From assembly GCF_910589235.1 (NCBI RefSeq), contig NC_060961.1:8708557-8772556 (forward strand): a stretch of 64,000 bases of DNA, read 5' to 3'. The DNA is from Vespa crabro. Its lineage: Eukaryota; Arthropoda; Insecta; Hymenoptera; Vespidae. How positions within the stretch are numbered: position 1 is the first letter of the stretch; every line of letters starts with the position of its first letter. Below the pieces are notes generated by a model. The model saw nothing but the letters and a program-made list of their open reading frames with translations, was not told where the DNA came from and searched no databases. A program made the translations under genes and the position numbers. Positions 60,987-64,000 of this stretch are shown piece after piece.

Positions 60987-62145
60987 CACGTGTATGCATT
61001 ATTTAGCATGGTCTTAAATAGAAATAGAATCACTTCATTTAAAATCAAATTGCAGACGTGTATGATCCATTTTTTTTATTTTATTGAATAGACGCATATG
61101 TGTATATATTTTAATCCTTTCGAACTGTATCGATTTCTTCGTAATTACACGAACTTGGTACGATGTATGTATTTACGTGAAATATATTATTTTTTTAATC
61201 TTATAAACAATAAGATATAATACTTCGTATTATTCCCTTAAATATGTTTTAAATGTATATATACATGTATATACATTTACACGTGTAAATAAACATACAT
61301 ATGTATATAAATACGAGATTCTTAAAAAAAGCATGGCCTACGTTTTAATATTTTCGATAATGCACATGTATATTAAAAAGTTTCCTTTTTGTTTCTAACT
61401 GTACATATATACACATAGTTAATTATACACATACACATACTTAGTTACATTTCAAAGATATGGTTATACGCGCTTATTGATTAACGCGAGGAAATTATAA
61501 AAATCTTTTACAAATTAATCACATTCCTCGCTTTCGCGTTACTTATCGTTTAACTAATATAACAGGTTGAGAAACGCTGTTTTAATGACCCTCATAGATA
61601 TTTTCTCAAACACTAGATGATCGCAAATCTATTTGTCAGATGGATGTCTTGCTTATATCCACAAGAACAGAATCTATTAAAATTATGCCGATGGTATTGC
61701 AACGTTGTATACATGATGTTATATTTAACAATCATTACTATTAAATGAACAATGACATAAATGTATTCCCGTAGATACTTAAATATGCTTACACTTATAC
61801 ATTTTATTCATGTACACGTTATACCAAAGAAAAAAAGAAAACACAAGGAAAAATGAAAAGGACGTTCATTAATCTATCGTAAATAAATCAATATTAACGT
61901 ATAACGTTATTTTTTCTTTTTTCTTTTTATTCTTCTTTTTTCGCACGAATATCTAAATATTCACCAGCTTCATTTCTTTTCGAACGACATACGGAACAAT
62001 TGAACATATTTTTGTGTAGTGTAAAAAAGTTTTTCTGTTAATATCATTGCATACGCGATTGTCAACGATTCATTTGATTGAGAAATACATAGATAGGCAT
62101 GAAGAAATAAAAAAAATAATAATAATAAAAAAGAAAAAAGAAAAG
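60987..62145. other. Spacer between receptor copies 4 and 5
   Basis: AT-rich, with partial similarity to the other receptor flanks (TGCATTATTTAGCATGG near 60993, and GTTCATTAATCTATCG near 61863 matching the block before the other starts). No other gene is seen. Confidence 0.6.
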
Positions 62146-64000
62146 ATGTTCCTTGTGAGATTAAAGATACTCGTTCTCGTTCTTATTTTTATACTTTTTC
62201 TCTCGAAGATGACAAAATCGTACCAACTTGATTTACAATCTTCTTACGACGACGAATACATTTCTTTGATTATCGACATTTCTAAATTACATGGAACGAA
62301 ATCTATAATATTCTTATATGCTCCATCGATAGAAGGTAGGAAAATAAGTATATACACATACAAATATATATATATATCTTTTCTTTAATTTTACTATTTT
62401 CATTTATTCCTTTATTCTCAGAAATGGAAGTTGTAACTAGGATATTCAAATGGACGCGGACACTTTCTCGCGAAGGTTTTACGACTTCGATCTTGTACTT
62501 TTCAGAATTGCACAAATCATCGTCCTACGTAAAACGAATCGTACGACCGCATTACATATCTATTATATCTAATTACAAAGCGATTAATCAGTTCTCCTTA
62601 GCAACTAATAACTTCGACATGTCTTACGCTGTGTGGCTTGTGATATTCATTAACAAGGGACATGGTTTCGATTATTGTTATAATCCACCAGGTAACATAT
62701 TCCATTTGAAATTCAACACGGAAATGTTGGTCCATTGCGGTACGGAAAATATTTTACGTGAATGGTATTCGATCTATAAGAATCGAACCGAGATCAATGA
62801 TTTTGCAACTTGGAGTTTAGAGAAAGGAATCATTAAAGTGGTTCCGAAATCCCTTTACGACAGAAGATATAATTTGCAGGGTTTGATCATGAAGGCTGTT
62901 ATAGTTCAGGTAAAATATTATTGTTCGAGATATTTTTTTTTTTTTTATTTTTTTCCTTTTTTCTACTTGAGAATAATTCACAATACATTTGGTAACACAA
63001 TTACATTGGTTTTCGCATTACGCAGGATTCACCGTTCATAAATGTAAAGGACGATGACAAATTGGATGGCGTATTCGGTAAAATATTCAGAGAGCTATGT
63101 GCAACTCTCAATTTTAGTTTCGACATTGTCTCCGAAGTAGAAGAGTATGGAAGTTGGAATCCTAAAGAAAAAACTTGGTCCGGAGCAATGGGAGAATTAT
63201 ATGCTGGTCGTGCTGACATTTCTATTTCAGATTTTGCTATGACCAGTGCCAGATTAAACGTCGTCGACTTCACGTTTCCACTTTTGATCTCAAGAAACAG
63301 TCTATACATCCAAGAACCACGGGCATTCGCGATTGGATGGTCGTCTTATTTTCTAGTACGATAATTTCGAACCGATTATTTTCTTTTTTCATGTTTCGTA
63401 TTAGAAAATGACCAAATCTCAGATAGAATGAAACAATACATTTATACAAATAAATTGTTTTCAATATTTTCAATATTATCTATAGCTGTTCGAAATATAT
63501 TTATCTGTTTATCTCTTTTTTTTTCATTGAAATTTGAGGACACTAAATTTGATGAACTAAATTAAATTAAATTAAATTAAAATAACTAAAGAAGTTTCAC
63601 TTTTGTGTCGTATAATATCAAGTGATAATCACAGAATCAGCTTATTTATTTCTTTTTTCTATTTATATCTTTTTTATTATCAATATATTTTGTTATTATA
63701 TATTTTTATTGCGTTTTATCTTTATGAATTAAATAATAGCTACCTTTTTTTAGGCTTTCTCTCGTTCGGTTTGGATAGCCATGTTTGGAGTATTGGTTCT
63801 TGTGACGATCTTATTGATATTTGTCAAAATAAAAATTGGAACCAATCGTAACATAGGACATTTATTGTCTGATGTTATTTTAGAAATTTGGGGTATATTA
63901 TGTCAACAGGGACTACCAGGTCCGATAAAACGTTTCACAATTTTTTTTTCTTTATTATTCTTTTTCGTAGTTACTTAAACAGAAAGCATATTTTCGTATT
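62146..64000 (+). CDS. Divergent ionotropic receptor, tandem copy 5 (runs off the window)
   Basis: Exons in the window are 62146-62335, 62422-62909, 63026-63355 and 63754-63919. The remaining four expected exons lie beyond 64000. Phases match copies 1 and 3 and no stop interrupts the frame. It has a signal peptide (LVLVLIFILFLSKMTKS), S1 with GSWNPKEKTWSGAMGELYAG and TSARLNVVDFT, M1 (SVWIAMFGVLVLVTILLIF) and a pore loop (ILEIWGILCQQGLPG). The exon 4 donor is GTCCGA, shared with pseudogene copy 4, where copies 1 and 3 have GTATGA and GTTTGT. This weak donor could reduce correct splicing. Functional status depends on the missing 3' exons. Confidence 0.85.

Overview
The window is AT-rich animal DNA with short GT-AG introns (mostly 60-150 bp), abundant AT and GA/TC microsatellites, canonical histones whose mRNAs end in a stem-loop, and a tandem array of divergent ionotropic receptors. 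These traits point to an insect. A hymenopteran is my best guess from base composition and gene style, but that is inference and not shown directly by any single feature.

Layout. (1) 0.5-11 kb, minus strand: ten exons of a membrane-anchored SMP/C2-domain lipid-transfer protein, C2CD2/TMEM24-like. Its 5' end is not found. (2) 11-21.7 kb: about 10 kb with no gene that I can support, full of polypurine/polypyrimidine tracts. It is probably the 5' intron and upstream region of the SMP gene. (3) 21.7-24.6 kb, plus: a complete kinesin-II motor subunit of the KIF3A/Klp64D type. (4) 26.2-28.5 kb, minus: a complete lysosomal Pro-X carboxypeptidase-like protease (family S28). (5) 29.1-33.0 kb: a small histone group, with divergent H4 and H3 and then a diverged H2B 2.4 kb away, each followed by a 16-nt histone 3' stem-loop. 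(6) 34.3-35.0 kb: a C9orf85-like zinc-ribbon protein. (7) 35.4-37.8 kb: two tandem ODF3/SHIPPO-type sperm-tail proteins with identical intron phases. A short mariner-like hairpin element sits in an intron of the first. (8) 37.8-42.9 kb: an orphan region of old diverged tandem duplications, exon-like acceptor sites, a 42-bp perfect palindrome and one exon that could encode an amidated peptide. (9) 42.9-44.6 kb, plus: mitoribosomal GTP-binding protein mS29 (DAP3). It converges on (10) 44.9-46.6 kb, minus: p62/ref(2)P, an autophagy receptor. (11) 48-64 kb, plus: five tandem copies of a divergent ionotropic receptor gene. Two are complete, one runs off the right edge, and two are pseudogenes. One pseudogene carries an 887-bp solo LTR in intron 1 and a large internal deletion.

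The intact gene models were assembled by hand from splice signals. In each complete model the exon lengths sum to a multiple of three and the reading frame runs from ATG to stop. The genes are mostly unrelated housekeeping loci. The functional groupings are histone supply (H4, H3, H2B), sperm/cilium structure (KIF3A-type kinesin and two ODF3-like proteins) and a chemoreceptor cluster that is still duplicating and decaying. The least explained part is the orphan region at 37.8-42.9 kb.
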